Positions 33,570 through 34,557 of a stretch of 34,557 nt of DNA are shown here, one piece after another (within the stretch, counting starts at the first letter, position 1; each line of letters opens with the position of its first letter). A program made the position numbers and the translations under genes. Below the pieces are notes generated by a model. The model was not told the origin of the DNA. It ran no database searches and saw nothing but the letters and a program-made list of their open reading frames with translations. This DNA comes from Verrucomicrobiia bacterium (GTDB lineage Bacteria; Verrucomicrobiota; Verrucomicrobiia; Limisphaerales; DTLC01): NCBI GenBank assembly GCA_025061935.1, contig JANWZY010000001.1:1-34557 (forward strand). Reading direction: 5' to 3'.

Positions 33570-33980
33570 TCAGGACCGATGGTAACGGCCCGGCCCCGTC
33601 GTCTTCAACCGCGTTTTGATCATGCCCGAATGATGCCAATCTCTAGAATGCGGTTTCACCAATTCTGCAGTTTTATAGTGACGCACTGTGAGCGTCGCTT
33701 GGGCCGTTTTGCGCCGTTTGTACATACCGCGCGGCGCGATCTCAAACTGGACTGGTATAAACCGTGAATCTTGCGGGAGTTGCGGGGCTGAGCCACACCG
33801 CAACCATTCGATCAGATGGGTTCTCTCGATCCAAATGCGCCGGATTGGGCCGCTCCATTTTGCCTGCCAGTTCCTTTGTCCGTTCGTGTCGCTCGGGCTT
33901 TCGGGTGATAAGGCAATGCGTTCTATGCGCGCAAAAGTCCCGGCAGCCCGCAATTGGAGTGCCCCACGGCGGACTGGCAC
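33570..33980 (-). CDS. Doubtful ORF between the hydrolase and the nucleotidyltransferase
   Basis: Open from GTG 33980 to TGA 33570-33572, 136 residues, strongly basic (segments GPIRRIWIERTHLIEW and KRRKTAQATLTVRHYKTAELVK). It starts five bases after the hydrolase stop and ends one base before the nucleotidyltransferase ATG, so it fills the gap neatly. Against it: no family resemblance, no ribosome site, and equally long open frames on the plus strand. If it is not a gene, this 416-base gap holds nothing I recognise. Confidence 0.22.
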   Translation of the reverse strand: MPVRRGALQLRAAGTFARIERIALSPESPSDTNGQRNWQAKWSGPIRRIWIERTHLIEWLRCGSAPQLPQDSRFIPVQFEIAPRGMYKRRKTAQATLTVRHYKTAELVKPHSRDWHHSGMIKTRLKTTGPGRYHRS

Positions 33981-33984
33981 GTCT

Positions 33985-34557
33985 TCAGTACCATTTCCGC
34001 AGTCGGACTTCGATGCCCAGGTCAGTCCCAAGCCATTGCTTGAACACTGCTGCATTCGTTGTGGCGCCACTCTGGTCGCGATAGTGATACGGATAAACCA
34101 CCTTGGGCCGGACCGCGCGTACAACGTTTGTAGCCTGGCTCAACGTCATTGTGTACGGCTGGTTCATGCACACGAATGCAACGTCAATGTTAGTTAATGC
34201 GCGGATTTCTGGTACGTCGCCCGTGTCGCCACTGATGTAAATGCGCCGGTCCGCAACGGTAAGCACGTACCCGTTGCCAGTACCATAAGTGTGATAGGAA
34301 TTATACGCCGGCACAGCCTGAACATTCAGGCCGAGCACATTCGTTGATTGGCCGTAACCGAGCACCACAGCCAATGGCTTCTGTGCCGCTGTGAGGCTGT
34401 TATAAACAGCCTGCGAAGCGATGATCACCGTGTTTGTGGTACGGACGTCCTCGATCGTGGCAGTGCTGAAATGGTCGGAGTGTGTATGGCTCAGCAAAAT
34501 TAAGTCCGCCTTGGGCAACCCGGTGTATGAAATGCCGCTGGCAGGATCATTGTAAAC
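33985..34557 (-). CDS. Metallo-beta-lactamase-fold hydrolase (3' part)
   Basis: The C-terminal 190 or so residues; the 5' end lies beyond the window. The frame runs into the edge as VYNDPASGISYTGLPKAD. The zinc-site motif LLSHTHSDHFS (HxHxDH) is followed by later conserved elements ISGDTGDVPEI (Asp ligand) and VVYPYHYRDQ (final His). This order fits UlaG-like or L-ascorbate-6-phosphate-lactonase-type MBL-fold proteins (Lactamase_B_2/3). The C-terminus DLGIEVRLRKWY looks natural. The substrate cannot be deduced. An export signal would lie outside the window. Confidence 0.85.
   Translation of the reverse strand, partial: VYNDPASGISYTGLPKADLILLSHTHSDHFSTATIEDVRTTNTVIIASQAVYNSLTAAQKPLAVVLGYGQSTNVLGLNVQAVPAYNSYHTYGTGNGYVLTVADRRIYISGDTGDVPEIRALTNIDVAFVCMNQPYTMTLSQATNVVRAVRPKVVYPYHYRDQSGATTNAAVFKQWLGTDLGIEVRLRKWY

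Overview
The window is a high-GC chromosomal stretch that looks like part of a Verrucomicrobiota genome, possibly of a Pedosphaera/Limisphaera-type lineage. The lineage call is inference. It rests on a long conserved protein of unknown function (4791-6602) of a type I associate with that phylum, an HNH endonuclease typical of it, EF-P with an unusual PGN loop tip, TatC with a large insert after its first membrane helix, and repeated giant membrane-TPR proteins. No phage, insertion sequence, CRISPR array or rRNA was seen.

Layout. 1-4.8 kb: pyrF (-) diverges from hisD (+); then comes a frameshifted 5' fragment of a GH106 alpha-L-rhamnosidase gene (-), then yqhD (+) with a terminator-like hairpin. 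4.8-10.2 kb: the conserved unknown protein, a three-gene SsuA/SsuB/SsuC-type ABC importer whose genes overlap by 4 bases, then tRNA-Glu(CTC) with a strong sigma-70-like promoter and, 10 bases downstream, a RelE/ParE-like ORF without a visible antitoxin. 10.4-18.4 kb: three giant membrane-TPR proteins (one +, two -) with an HNH endonuclease among them. 18.7-23.1 kb: miaB, a membrane protein and a GT9 heptosyltransferase-like gene on +, then a membrane protein on -. 23.3-28.7 kb: a full tolQ-tolR-tolA-tolB-pal set running directly into tatA-tatC. 28.7-30.7 kb: a fourth membrane-TPR protein (-). 30.7-34.6 kb: a gene-poor zone with efp, a small-protein/nucleotidyltransferase pair and the end of a metallo-beta-lactamase-fold hydrolase.

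How the genes fit together. The Tol-Pal genes (outer-membrane constriction and stability) and the Tat genes (export of folded proteins) form one envelope block. The GT9 enzyme also points to a Gram-negative envelope. The four membrane-TPR proteins share an Asp-Asp first loop, an HPLxVESVAW.AERKDVL helix-loop and an ADRYTY.P segment that line up with eukaryotic TMTC proteins (GT-C fold O-mannosyltransferases). Four paralogues within about 20 kb is the most striking feature, and a role in protein or surface glycosylation is the best hypothesis. The rest is housekeeping: pyrimidine and histidine synthesis, tRNA modification and translation.
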